From Mesorhizobium sp. Root102 (lineage in GTDB: Bacteria > Pseudomonadota > Alphaproteobacteria > Rhizobiales > Rhizobiaceae): a stretch of 64,000 bases of DNA. Location: assembly GCF_001425625.1 (NCBI RefSeq), contig NZ_LMCP01000014.1:30528-94527 (forward strand), written 5' to 3'. Of this stretch, positions 38,202-46,931 are shown in pieces. The notes beneath the pieces are model-generated. The model saw only the letters and a program-made list of their open reading frames with translations, had not been told where the DNA came from and searched no databases. The translations under genes and the position numbers were made by a program. Position 1 is the first letter of the stretch. Every line of letters begins with the position of its first letter.

Positions 38202-39282
38202 AGTACCCTGCTTTGATCTTCTCAAACTCGGCAATCATCTTGAGCTTGAGGTCGGACGGCACCGGCGACTGGAACAGCGTCTTGTCGACGAATTTCTGCA
38301 CGTCGTCATAGCCCTTTTCCTTCAGCACCGCCTGGTCGACGCCGGCCATGCCCTTGGCATTGGCCTGGCCATAGCCCCAGTCCTTGACCAGCACCTTGGC
38401 GGTCTCGGGATCGTTGACGGCGTTCAGGTAGTCATAGGCCTTGTCGATATTGCCGGGCGCGTCCTTGAACAGCACATAGCCGCAGACCCAGGTCGAGATG
38501 CCTTCGTCGGTGTCCTTCTTCGCCATGATCGGCACGCCGGCGGCGACCGATTGCACGGTGGCGTCATTCCAGGCCCACGCGAGGTCGACCTCGCCGCCGC
38601 TCAGCAGTTGCACGACATCGGTGGTGTCGGTCCAGTAGGAGCGGATGTTCTTGTGCACCTGGCGCAGGAAGTCGGACGCCTGCTTGAACTGGTCGTCGGT
38701 CATCTTGGTCCAGTCCTTGAGGCCGATGGCGAGGCTGGCCAGCGCATAGGCATCGTCGACATTGTCGCCGATCGACACCCTGCCCTTGAACTTGGGGTCG
38801 GCAAAAGCCTTCAACGATTGCACGTCCTTGGGGTCGATCTTGGAGGTGTTATAGGTGAGCTGGGTGTTGCCCCAGTCCCAGGGCATGAACCACGCCTTGC
38901 CATCCGGCGTGGTGGCAAGATCCTTCATCGCCATGATGCCGGGATTGAGGTCTTTCCAGCCCGTGATCTTCGACGTGTCGAGCGGCTGCAACAAACCGGC
39001 TTCGCGCCATTTGACCACGCTTTGCGAGCAGGGGTGGCCGAGATCGGCCTTGAAGCCGGAGCGCACCTTCTCGAACGCCTCGTCCTCGTCGCCAAAGAAG
39101 GCGAAGGTCGGCGAGTCGCCGTTCTTCTCGACATATTTCGGGTGGAAGCTGGGGTCCTCGTAGCCGGACCAGTCGAACACGATCAGGTCCTTGTCGGCGG
39201 CGACCGCAAGTGCCGCGGCCGAAGCCGCCAGCGCGCCAGTCAGCGCCAGGGTCAATGTCAGGTGTCGGGTCAGTTTCTTCAT
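38200..39282 (-). CDS. Polyamine-type ABC transporter binding protein, copy 2 (PotD-like)
   Basis: 360-residue periplasmic receptor with signal peptide (LTLALTGALAASAAALAVA) and mature start LIVFDWSGYEDPSFHP. Strong paralogy to copy 1 across the whole length shows a tandem duplication. The ATG at 39282 follows GAGGATGG. It is downstream of the BetI-like regulator gene by 29 bp on the same strand, and upstream of copy 1, so all probably share one transcript starting near operator 3. Confidence 0.93.
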   Translation of the reverse strand: MKKLTRHLTLTLALTGALAASAAALAVAADKDLIVFDWSGYEDPSFHPKYVEKNGDSPTFAFFGDEDEAFEKVRSGFKADLGHPCSQSVVKWREAGLLQPLDTSKITGWKDLNPGIMAMKDLATTPDGKAWFMPWDWGNTQLTYNTSKIDPKDVQSLKAFADPKFKGRVSIGDNVDDAYALASLAIGLKDWTKMTDDQFKQASDFLRQVHKNIRSYWTDTTDVVQLLSGGEVDLAWAWNDATVQSVAAGVPIMAKKDTDEGISTWVCGYVLFKDAPGNIDKAYDYLNAVNDPETAKVLVKDWGYGQANAKGMAGVDQAVLKEKGYDDVQKFVDKTLFQSPVPSDLKLKMIAEFEKIKAGY

Positions 39283-39311
39283 TGTTCCATCCTCTGTCCG
39301 TTCTGGTGTTC

Positions 39312-40025
39312 TTATGGTTTTGTCGCGCCGCCGGCCTTCGACGGATAGTGTTTCGGGAAGGCCACCGACAGGAATTCATTGGCCGCCTGCAAGGCGGTCT
39401 CACGGGTGGTGTCCTCGGTCCCCATCATCAACCGCAGCCACAGCCCTTCCAGCATCGCACTGAGCGCCAGCGCCATGACCTGTGGCTCATAGGCATAGGA
39501 GCCACTCAGCTTCAGCGTCGCGCACAGGTCGATGAAGATGGTTTGATAGACGGCGTCGCGCGCGCTGCTCAGCGCTTGGTAGGTTGGCCGCGACTTGGCC
39601 TCGCCCCAGAAGGCGCACCAGGCGGCCAGCTTGCGCTTGTTGCAGATCGACCGGTCGAAATCGGCGGAGACAAGCGCGTGAAGCTGATCGGCGGGGTCAT
39701 CGCCTGCCTTATACAAGGCGTTGCGCCAATGCGCCGAGTACTCGTCATACATATGCTGCAAGGTCGCGATGAGCAGCTTTTCCTTGCTTTCGAAATGGAA
39801 GTTGACGATGCCGCGCGACAGGCCGGCGCCGTCGGCGACATCGGCCATCGTCGTTTCCGAATAGCCGCGCTTGGCGAGCGAATCGATCGTCGCCTCGATG
39901 AGCTGAAGCTGCCTGACCTCCTTCGAGGCCTTGCGTCCACGCTTCTCGGCCTCGCTTTTCCGCACCGATTCAAGGAGGGCTTCCTTGACGACTGCTGTCT
40001 TCATGGGTCTGATGGTCTCCAGCAT
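39312..40025 (-). CDS. BetI-like TetR-family regulator
   Basis: 237-residue regulator. The HTH (LIEATIDSLAKRGYSETTMADVADGAGLSRGIVNFHF, cited here only by its ends: LIEATIDSL to RGIVNFHF) and the C-terminal domain segments KLAAWCAFWGEAKSRPTYQ and SAMLEGLWLRLMMG closely follow BetI, the choline-sensing repressor of betaine synthesis. A betaine-like or choline-like inducer is therefore likely. The ATG at 40025 gives an extra 7 residues over the ATG at 40004; either may be used. It lies 6 bp after the methyltransferase gene. It is the best candidate for binding the three TTGAA-N6-TTCAA sites of the island. Confidence 0.9.
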   Translation of the reverse strand: MLETIRPMKTAVVKEALLESVRKSEAEKRGRKASKEVRQLQLIEATIDSLAKRGYSETTMADVADGAGLSRGIVNFHFESKEKLLIATLQHMYDEYSAHWRNALYKAGDDPADQLHALVSADFDRSICNKRKLAAWCAFWGEAKSRPTYQALSSARDAVYQTIFIDLCATLKLSGSYAYEPQVMALALSAMLEGLWLRLMMGTEDTTRETALQAANEFLSVAFPKHYPSKAGGATKP

Positions 40026-40031
40026 CGCCGG

Positions 40032-40826
40032 CTATCCAACCGGCTTTCGACCGCGAAGATGAGTGGGACGGTGTTCGCCACTGTCAAGCACCTTCTGCAT
40101 GGCTTCCCAAGTTCGTATGTTCTTGTCGACATATGCCGCGCCGACTGCGGCCGCGACCGTCGGGTAGAGTGGCCCCTTCAGCCTTTCCAGTTCGCCGCGC
40201 GCGACGTCGCGGTACCAGGGATTGCGGTCCCTAACGGCGACATCGGTAAAGCCGGCGCTACGCATCGCCTGCGCATAGCGCACCGGTGAAGCCATGGCGA
40301 AGGACAACCCTTCCGCCGCGATATAGGCCTTCATCTCGGGCGATGGTTCGCCGTCATGCGAGATCATCCAGTTGGAGGCGGCAAAGACGCCCCCCGGCCT
40401 GAGCACGCGAAAAATCTCGGCAAACAGCGCGTCCTTGTCCGGCACGTGCAGCAGCGCATCCTTGGAGAAGACGACATCGAAGGCGCGATCGGCGAAAGGC
40501 AGTGATCCCGGTGGCGCCTGGATGAAGCTGACACGATCCGCGAGCCCTCGCGCAGCGGCTCGCTGCCTCGCCGTCTCGACCACCGGCTGTTCGACATCGA
40601 AGCCGGTGGCGTGGGCGGCACCGTGGCGCTCGACCAGATGCAGCGTGATGCCGCCGGAGCCGCAACCGATATCGAGTATCACCTTGCCCTTGAGTGAAAG
40701 TCCTTCGACCACCCGGTCGACCTCGTCGGGCCCGCCCGGCGACAGATAGCCGTCGCCCCACAGCGCCTCGAGGAAGCGGATGGCAGTATCGTCATACTCC
40801 GGCTCGGCACCTGCCGTCTCAATCAT
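40032..40826 (-). CDS. SAM-dependent methyltransferase, phosphoethanolamine N-methyltransferase-like
   Basis: 264-residue class I methyltransferase. SAM motif I is [16 protein letters not shown]; motif II/III region [16 protein letters not shown] and [12 protein letters not shown]. The start ([19 protein letters not shown]) and the [13 protein letters not shown] segment resemble plant and nematode phosphoethanolamine methyltransferases. Its presence in a catabolic operon is unexpected: it could methylate an intermediate or act on a carrier, or move methyl groups off the substrate. It is the first gene of the minus operon starting 86 bp from operator 3. The ATG at 40826 is preceded by GGGGACG. 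Confidence 0.88.
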   Translation of the reverse strand: MIETAGAEPEYDDTAIRFLEALWGDGYLSPGGPDEVDRVVEGLSLKGKVILDIGCGSGGITLHLVERHGAAHATGFDVEQPVVETARQRAAARGLADRVSFIQAPPGSLPFADRAFDVVFSKDALLHVPDKDALFAEIFRVLRPGGVFAASNWMISHDGEPSPEMKAYIAAEGLSFAMASPVRYAQAMRSAGFTDVAVRDRNPWYRDVARGELERLKGPLYPTVAAAVGAAYVDKNIRTWEAMQKVLDSGEHRPTHLRGRKPVG

Positions 40827-40911
40827 CGGATGTCGTCCCCGTCAGCCGATTTAAGCACCTTAGAATGCCGGCAAAGCGTATCTCAAGGATGAGAAAACGC
40901 AACACCATTTG

Positions 40912-40927
40912 TTGAACATTCATTCAG
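40912..40927. promoter_or_regulatory. Operator 3 of the methylated-amine regulon (TTGAA-N6-TTCAG)
   Basis: TTGAA-CATTCA-TTCAG, one mismatch from the TTGAA-N6-TTCAA pattern of operators 1 and 2. It lies in the 200-bp divergent region between the methyltransferase/regulator/binding-protein operon and the flavoprotein operon. Confidence 0.6.
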
Positions 40928-41026
40928 TATGGCTGGACAGAATGACTGATGCCGTGCCAAATTCTCCGCATTCGGGAACAGATCACGCAAAAATGAAGAG
41001 CGGTCGTACGGGAAGACTGGGCCAAA

Positions 41027-42646
41027 ATGAAAGCTTGGGATGCGATCATCATCGGCGGCGGACACAACGGACTGGTCAACGCCTGCTACTTGCAGCGCGC
41101 CGGTCTTGACGTGCTGGTGGTCGAGAAGAACGACTGGGTCGGCGGTGCCGCCACCAGCAGGGAACTGACGCCGGGCTTCCTCTACTCCAACTGCTCCTAT
41201 GTCTGCTCGCTGTTCCGCCCCGAGATCATGCGCGACCTCGAGCTGCCGCGCTTCGGCCTGCAGGTCATCTCCTACGAGGGCGGCGCGGTGTTCACGCGCG
41301 ACGGCGACTACCTCGCCAACTACCGCGATCACGATGCGCACCGGCGCGAATTCGCCCGCTTCTCCAAGCGCGACGCCGAAGCCTATGACCGCTACGCCCG
41401 CGACGTGACTCGGCAGTGCCGCTTCATCCAGCCGTTGTTGATGCGCACCGCACCCGACCCGACCAGCCTGCGGCCCCGCGACCTCGGCGAGCTGCTCTAT
41501 CTCGGCAAGAAATTCGCCGGCCTGTCGGCTGAGGAAATGGCGCTGACGCTGCGCTTCTGGACCATGTCGATCTCGGAGTTCCTCGACGAATATTTCGAGA
41601 CCGACGTCATCAAGGCGAACTTCGCTTTGTCCGGCATCATCGGCACCGCGCTCGGGCCGATGTCGCCGGGCACGGCTTACGTTCTTCTGCACCACTATAT
41701 GGGCGAGGTCGACGGCTCGGTCGGCGCCTGGGGCTACGCGCGTGGCGGCATGGGCGCGGTGACCAAGGCACTGGCCGCATCCTTCAAGGCGTCGGGCGGA
41801 ACCATCCGCACCGGCGCCGAGGTCGACCATGTGCTCATCCAACGCGGCAAGGCCAAAGGCGTGGTGCTGGTCGGTGGCGAGGAGATTTACGGCAGGCTCG
41901 TCGTCTCCAACGCAGATGTGAAGCGCACCTTCCTCAAGCTGGTCGAGGAGAAGGAACTGCCCGACATCTTCCTGCGCCGGGTCAGGAACTTCAAGATCCG
42001 AGGCTCCTCCGGCAAGGTCAACATCGCGCTCAATTCGCTGCCGGAATTCCCGGCGTTGCCGAAGGATTCGCCGGTTTATCGCGGCGACATGCATTTCACC
42101 GATTCGATGGAGCGCATGGAGCGCGCCTATGACGACTGGAAAGCTGGCCGCTGGTCGGCCGATCCCTTCCTCGACATGGTCATCCCGACGACGCTCGACC
42201 CGACGATGGCACCGCCGGGCAAGCATTTCATGAGCTGCTTCGTGCAATACGCACCGCCCAAGATCGGCGGTCGCGAATGGACCGATGCCGATCGCGACGG
42301 CTTCGCCGAAAGCGTGATTGCGCAGATCGCGGAATACTCGCCTGGCTTCCGCGACCGCATCGTCCATATGGAGGTGCGCACGCCGCGCGAGATCGAGGCC
42401 GAGGTCGGCCTCACCGAAGGCAACATCTTCCAGGGCGAACTGACCTTCGACCAGCTTTTGTTCAACCGGCCGGTACCGGGCTACGCGCAGTACCGCTCAC
42501 CGGTAGGCGGCCTCTATATGTGCGGCTCCTCGACTCACCCTGGCGGCGGCGTCATGGGTGCGCCCGGCCGCAACGCCGCGGCGGAAATCCTGCGCGATCT
42601 TGCCAAGTCGACCTCCCACATGAGCCCGGCCCATGACGTCATTTGA
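41027..42646 (+). CDS. Phytoene-desaturase-like FAD oxidoreductase, first copy
   Basis: 539-residue flavoprotein. The N-terminal FAD motif AIIIGGGHNGLVNACYL is followed by VVEKNDWVGGAATSREL; the C-terminal motif GLYMCGSSTHPGGGVMGAPG matches the CrtI/phytoene dehydrogenase-like oxidoreductases (relatives include bacterial PYROXD2-type proteins). No carotenoid genes are present, so the substrate is probably an amine or a related small molecule. It overlaps the second copy by 14 bp, which implies they work together, perhaps as a heteromer. The ATG at 41027 gives the expected short N-terminus. Confidence 0.9.
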   Translation: MKAWDAIIIGGGHNGLVNACYLQRAGLDVLVVEKNDWVGGAATSRELTPGFLYSNCSYVCSLFRPEIMRDLELPRFGLQVISYEGGAVFTRDGDYLANYRDHDAHRREFARFSKRDAEAYDRYARDVTRQCRFIQPLLMRTAPDPTSLRPRDLGELLYLGKKFAGLSAEEMALTLRFWTMSISEFLDEYFETDVIKANFALSGIIGTALGPMSPGTAYVLLHHYMGEVDGSVGAWGYARGGMGAVTKALAASFKASGGTIRTGAEVDHVLIQRGKAKGVVLVGGEEIYGRLVVSNADVKRTFLKLVEEKELPDIFLRRVRNFKIRGSSGKVNIALNSLPEFPALPKDSPVYRGDMHFTDSMERMERAYDDWKAGRWSADPFLDMVIPTTLDPTMAPPGKHFMSCFVQYAPPKIGGREWTDADRDGFAESVIAQIAEYSPGFRDRIVHMEVRTPREIEAEVGLTEGNIFQGELTFDQLLFNRPVPGYAQYRSPVGGLYMCGSSTHPGGGVMGAPGRNAAAEILRDLAKSTSHMSPAHDVI

Positions 42647-44198
42647 AACAATCGTCATTGGCGGCGGCCACAATGGCCTCGTCGCTGCGGCCACGCTGGC
42701 GAAAGCCGGTCGCAAGGTGCTTGTGCTGGAAGCCGGAGGCGAAATCGGCGGCGCCGCGCGCACCGAAGAATTCGCGCCGGGCTTTCGCGCCTCCTCAGTC
42801 GCTCATCTGCTGAACCGTCTGCATCCCGATGTGGTGAAGACGCTGGAGCTGGAAAGGCACGGACTGCAATTTGCTCGCGCCGACTTCGTGCCGTCGGTGG
42901 CTTTGTCGAAGGACAGCCCGCCGCTTGTCCTGCATGGAGCCTATGGCGAGGTGCTGACCGGCGCCAGTTCCTCCGAGCAATCGGCCTGGAAGGACCTGCG
43001 CGCGCAGCTGCTGCGCTATGCCGGCATCCTGAAGCCCTTCCTCTCTCGCCGGCCGCCCGATCTTGCCGGCATGTCGCTGCTGGAGACCGCTTCCCTCGGC
43101 CAGACCGCACTGGCGCTGAAGAAGCTCGGCAAGGAAGACATGCGCGACTTCCTGCGTGTGCTGTTGATGAATGTCGCCGACTTGCTGGACGAACAGCTTG
43201 AAGATGATCGGCTGAAAGGCCTGCTCGCCTTCGATGCGACGCTGGGCAGTCACCTCGGCCCGCGCTCGCCGACCTCGCTGCTCGGCCTCTACTATCGGCT
43301 GGCGGGCGAGACCGGTGGTACGGCCGGCGCTCAAGTCCTGCCGCAAGGCGGCATGGGCGCGGTCGTCGCCGCCATTCGTGCCTCGGCGGAGAAGGCTGGC
43401 GTTGAAATCCGCACATCGGCGCCCGTAGCAAAAATCATCGTCGAGAAAAGCCGCGCCGTCGGTGTCGCGCTCGACAATGGCGAAGTGCTGCGCGCGAACA
43501 CGATCGTCTCCGCCATCAACCCAGCGACGACTTTCCTCGACCTCGTCGGACCGCGCGAGATCGACACCGGCTTCATGCGCAAGGTGAAAAACATCCGCAT
43601 GAAGGGCGATGCCGCCAAGCTCAATCTGGCGCTCGACCGGCCGCCGCAATTCACCGGTGTCGATGCAGCCAGCCACAAGGGCCGGCTGGTCATCGCCCCC
43701 TCGCCCGATCACGTCGAGCGCGCCTTCAATCCCTGCAAATATGGAGAGTTGTCGCCCGAGCCGGTGATGGAGGTTACGCTGCCAAGCCTCGCCGATCCAT
43801 CGCTCGCCCCCGCCGGCGCCTGCGTGCTGTCCGCGGTCGTGCAATACGCTCCCTATGCGCTGAAGGAGGGTTGGGATGCCGGCAAGCCGAAATTCCTGAG
43901 GGCGATCATGGAGCAGCTCGAAGCTTACACGCCTGGCATCGGCAAGAGCGTGGTCCGCGCCGAGCTCCTGACGCCAGCCGATATCGAGACGCGCTATCGC
44001 ATGCCGGGCGGCCATTGGCATCATGGCGAATTGCAGGCCGACCAGATGCTGGTCTCGCGCCCGGTCTCGGGCTGGTCAGGCTACGATACGCCGGTCGAAG
44101 GGTTGTTCCTGGCCGGCGCCGGCTCGCATCCCGGCGGTGGCGTCTCCGGCGCGCCTGGCCTCAACGCCGCGCGGCGCATCATCGCGATGAAGGGATAG
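42633..44198 (+). CDS. Phytoene-desaturase-like FAD oxidoreductase, second copy
   Basis: 521-residue paralogue of the preceding gene. FAD motif TIVIGGGHNGLVAAATL with EAGGEIGGAARTEE, and C-terminal GLFLAGAGSHPGGGVSGAPG. It shares the overall architecture but has diverged, including a different middle region (residues about 130-230). It starts 14 bp inside the upstream gene and ends 3 bp before the aminomethyltransferase gene. Together, the two flavoproteins plus the folate enzyme form a tight core unit, suggesting oxidative removal of methyl or methylene groups passed to tetrahydrofolate (inference). Confidence 0.9.
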   Translation: MTSFETIVIGGGHNGLVAAATLAKAGRKVLVLEAGGEIGGAARTEEFAPGFRASSVAHLLNRLHPDVVKTLELERHGLQFARADFVPSVALSKDSPPLVLHGAYGEVLTGASSSEQSAWKDLRAQLLRYAGILKPFLSRRPPDLAGMSLLETASLGQTALALKKLGKEDMRDFLRVLLMNVADLLDEQLEDDRLKGLLAFDATLGSHLGPRSPTSLLGLYYRLAGETGGTAGAQVLPQGGMGAVVAAIRASAEKAGVEIRTSAPVAKIIVEKSRAVGVALDNGEVLRANTIVSAINPATTFLDLVGPREIDTGFMRKVKNIRMKGDAAKLNLALDRPPQFTGVDAASHKGRLVIAPSPDHVERAFNPCKYGELSPEPVMEVTLPSLADPSLAPAGACVLSAVVQYAPYALKEGWDAGKPKFLRAIMEQLEAYTPGIGKSVVRAELLTPADIETRYRMPGGHWHHGELQADQMLVSRPVSGWSGYDTPVEGLFLAGAGSHPGGGVSGAPGLNAARRIIAMKG

Positions 44199-44201
44199 GC
44201 C

Positions 44202-45461
44202 ATGGCCCAGGCAACCAGAAGGAAACCTGTTGCAAAGGCAGCCGGCGCGACCGTTTCCGCCCGCATCGCCGCCCAATCTCATTTCCAGACGCTGCGTCTG
44301 GGCACACCGTTCCAGCCGCGCATCGACGCGCTGGCCAAAACCCAGGACTGGTACAATTGGGCCGGCTACCGCGCCCCCCACTCGCTGTGGGACGAGGAGC
44401 TCGAATATTTCGCCATCCGCAGCCAGGCGGCGCTGTTCGACATTTCACCGATGACCAAATATCGGATCGAGGGACCGGACGCCGAAGCCTTGCTCAATCG
44501 CGTCACTTTGCGCGATGTCACCAAGCTCAGGCCCAGCCGCGTCCACTACACCGCGTGGTGCGACGACAAGGGTTTCGTCCTCGATGACGGCACACTGTTC
44601 CGTCTGTCGCAGACCCGCTTCCGGCTGTGTTCGCAGGAGCGGCATCTGCCCTGGCTGCTCGACAGCGCCGTCGGTTTCGATGTCAAGGTTGAGGAGGAAA
44701 CCGAAGCTGTCGCCGGGCTCGCCTTGCAAGGCCCGACCTCCTTCGCCGTGCTGCGCGATGCCGGCTTCGCCGGCATCGAGAGGCTGAGAATATTCGACCT
44801 TGCCGACTTCCCGCATGGCGGCGGCACCGTCAGCATATCGCGCACCGGCTTCACCGGTGATCTCGGCTACGAGTTGTTCGTGCCGGCCGACAAGGCGCTG
44901 AGCCTGTGGGACCGGCTGATGACATCAGGCGAACTGCGCGGCATCCGCGCCATCGGCTACACCGCGCTCAACCGCGCGCGGCTCGAGGCCGGGCTGATGG
45001 TTGCCAATGCGGATTTCACAACCGCCGAGCACGCCATCCGCGCCGACCGCCTGCGCATGCCCGACGAAATCGGGCTCGGCTTCATGATCGATCTGGAAAA
45101 GGGCCATTTCAACGGCCGCCGTGCCATCCTCGAGGCGAGAGCGAAACGCAAGTTACGCCATGTGCTGGTCGGGCTGGAGATCGACGGCAACGTCCCGGCC
45201 GAACACGCCATCGTCTACCACAAGAAAGCCCAGGAGGTTGGCCTGGTCAGCGCCGCCATGTGGTCGCCGATGGCCAAGCGCAACATAGCCATCGCCTCAC
45301 TGGCGCGGCCATACGGTGATACAATGGTCGAGGACCTCTGGGTTGAGATCTACGCCATGCGCGAGCTGCAGTATCAGAAGCTGATGAAGCGGGCCAAGGT
45401 GGTGGCGCGACCGTTCATCAATCTCGACCGCCGCACGGCCAATCCGCCGGCGGACTTCTGA
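44202..45461 (+). CDS. GcvT/DmdA-like aminomethyltransferase (folate-dependent)
   Basis: 419-residue member of the glycine-cleavage T-protein family, which transfers one-carbon groups to tetrahydrofolate. Family features: ALFDISPMTKYRIEGPDAEALLNRV at the N-terminus, ISRTGFTGDLGYELFVP in the middle and a GCV_T_C-like barrel at the end. A 40-residue N-terminal extension rich in Ala, Arg and Lys precedes the fold. Relatives include dimethylglycine and dimethylsulfoniopropionate demethylases. It follows the two flavoproteins by 3 bp and precedes an 86-residue unknown by 2 bp. A role in demethylating the island's substrate is likely. Confidence 0.9.
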   Translation: MAQATRRKPVAKAAGATVSARIAAQSHFQTLRLGTPFQPRIDALAKTQDWYNWAGYRAPHSLWDEELEYFAIRSQAALFDISPMTKYRIEGPDAEALLNRVTLRDVTKLRPSRVHYTAWCDDKGFVLDDGTLFRLSQTRFRLCSQERHLPWLLDSAVGFDVKVEEETEAVAGLALQGPTSFAVLRDAGFAGIERLRIFDLADFPHGGGTVSISRTGFTGDLGYELFVPADKALSLWDRLMTSGELRGIRAIGYTALNRARLEAGLMVANADFTTAEHAIRADRLRMPDEIGLGFMIDLEKGHFNGRRAILEARAKRKLRHVLVGLEIDGNVPAEHAIVYHKKAQEVGLVSAAMWSPMAKRNIAIASLARPYGDTMVEDLWVEIYAMRELQYQKLMKRAKVVARPFINLDRRTANPPADF

Positions 45462-45463
45462 TC

Positions 45464-45724
45464 ATGACCGACGAAGCCGACAAACAGCAAGACGATGAGG
45501 AAGCCGCCGAACAGTGGGAGCTGGTCAACACGCCGCTTGGCGAGAAATGGTCGGGCCGCACGCGCTATGCCGCCGCCATGTTCTTCTACAAGCGCGACGA
45601 GATGACCTCGGAGACGCTCGAAGTCTACCGCATCTGCGCGCGGCTCGATTCCGAAGATCCGCTGCCGATCATCCGCGATCGCGGTATCGGTAAGGACTGG
45701 TTGAAACGCATGGGCTTCCAATAA
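45464..45724 (+). CDS. Small acidic protein of unknown function at the end of the flavoprotein operon
   Basis: 86 residues. The first 20 are strongly acidic and Gln-rich (DEADKQQDDEEAAEQ); the rest forms a compact mixed alpha/beta-looking segment with WELVNTPLGEKWSGRTRYAAAMFFY and KDWLKRMGFQ. No cysteines are conserved-looking except one in RICARL. The family is not recognised. Tight spacing (2 bp after the aminomethyltransferase stop) marks it as part of the operon, possibly a subunit or assembly factor, by analogy with small SoxD-like subunits of sarcosine oxidase, though no zinc motif is seen. Confidence 0.75.
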   Translation: MTDEADKQQDDEEAAEQWELVNTPLGEKWSGRTRYAAAMFFYKRDEMTSETLEVYRICARLDSEDPLPIIRDRGIGKDWLKRMGFQ

Positions 45725-45730
45725 GCCGTT

Positions 45731-46789
45731 CTAACCTATCGTTTTCTCGAGCATGCCCAGCCAGTTGCGATAGGCGATCTTTTCGATCAGCGCGCGGCCA
45801 AAGCCACGCGCCGCCAAGGCATCGATCAGCTTCGGCAGGCCGGCAACGTCGCCGATGACGGCCGGGATCATGGCGCCGTCGAAATCGGAGCCGAGGCCGA
45901 CACCGTCTTCACCCAAAGCCTGCAGCAGCGAATCGACATGGCGCACCATGATATCGAGGCTGGTGTCGGCATTCATGCGCCCGTCCTCACGCAGGAAGCC
46001 GGTGGCGAAGTTCAGCCCGACCATGCCGCCTGACTCGCGGATCGCGCCGAGCTGCCAGTCGGTGAGATTGCGCGAATGGCCGCAAATCGCATGCACATTG
46101 GAATGGGTGGCGACCAGCGGCGCATCGCTGAGCGCGGCGACATCACGAAAACCCTTCTCGTTGAGATGCGAGAGGTCAATCATGATCTTCAACTGGTTGC
46201 AGATCTTGACCAGCGCCTTGCCCGCATCGGTCAGGCCGGGCCCGGTGTCGGGCGAGGACGGAAAGCGGAACGGCACGCCGTGGCCGAAAGCATTCGGCCG
46301 GCTCCAGACGATGCCGAGCGAGCGCAGGCCGGCGGCATGCAGCACGTCGAGCATGGTGAGCTCGGTGTCGATCGCCTCGACCCCTTCGATGTGGAACACA
46401 GCTGCGATCGACCCTTGCGCCATGGCGTTGCGCACATCGCCGGCACTGCGGCAGAGGGTGAGCGCTCCGGCCCGTTCCAGCCGAAACAGGATCGAGGCCA
46501 TCGCGATCGTCGAGGTCAGCGCATCATTGCGCGGAACCTCGGGCGGCAGCGGCTCGGCAGCGCTCGGCGCCAGGGGCACGGCGCTGCGCCTGGATTTCTC
46601 GACCGGCGGCGGGAAGATAGCGAACATGCCGCCGGCAAAGCCACCGGCTTTGGCACGCGGCAGGTCGATATGACCGCCCGATTTCCCCTCGATGAACAGC
46701 TTTTCGACGTCCGTGTCTTTCGACTGGTAGAGTCTGAGCAACGTATCGTTGTGGCCGTCGAAGACGGGAACGAGGTCGGTTTCGGTCAT
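45731..46789 (-). CDS. Membrane-dipeptidase-family metallohydrolase (peptidase M19)
   Basis: 352 residues from the ATG at 46789 (an ATG at 46837 would add 16). Renal-dipeptidase family motifs: FDGHNDTLLRL (first zinc His and Asp), FHIEGVEAI (bridging Glu), IDLSHLNEKG and VATHSNVHAICGHSRN (further His ligands). Bacterial M19 enzymes cleave dipeptides; some members occur in betaine demethylation loci, so a link with the neighbouring island is possible. No signal peptide is seen. It is convergent with the flavoprotein operon, with 6 bp between stops. Confidence 0.9.
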   Translation of the reverse strand: MTETDLVPVFDGHNDTLLRLYQSKDTDVEKLFIEGKSGGHIDLPRAKAGGFAGGMFAIFPPPVEKSRRSAVPLAPSAAEPLPPEVPRNDALTSTIAMASILFRLERAGALTLCRSAGDVRNAMAQGSIAAVFHIEGVEAIDTELTMLDVLHAAGLRSLGIVWSRPNAFGHGVPFRFPSSPDTGPGLTDAGKALVKICNQLKIMIDLSHLNEKGFRDVAALSDAPLVATHSNVHAICGHSRNLTDWQLGAIRESGGMVGLNFATGFLREDGRMNADTSLDIMVRHVDSLLQALGEDGVGLGSDFDGAMIPAVIGDVAGLPKLIDALAARGFGRALIEKIAYRNWLGMLEKTIG

Positions 46790-46931
46790 ACGGGGATCAT
46801 TCGGTTCGTTTGTCGGCAAGGGGCTGAGATACACCATACCTACTTAGGCAGGATGTGCCACCCGCGCAAATGCCAAAGCCATCCCGGTGGATGGCAGCCA
46901 CTTGCCGCGCCGCTTCCTGACGACGAAAATC

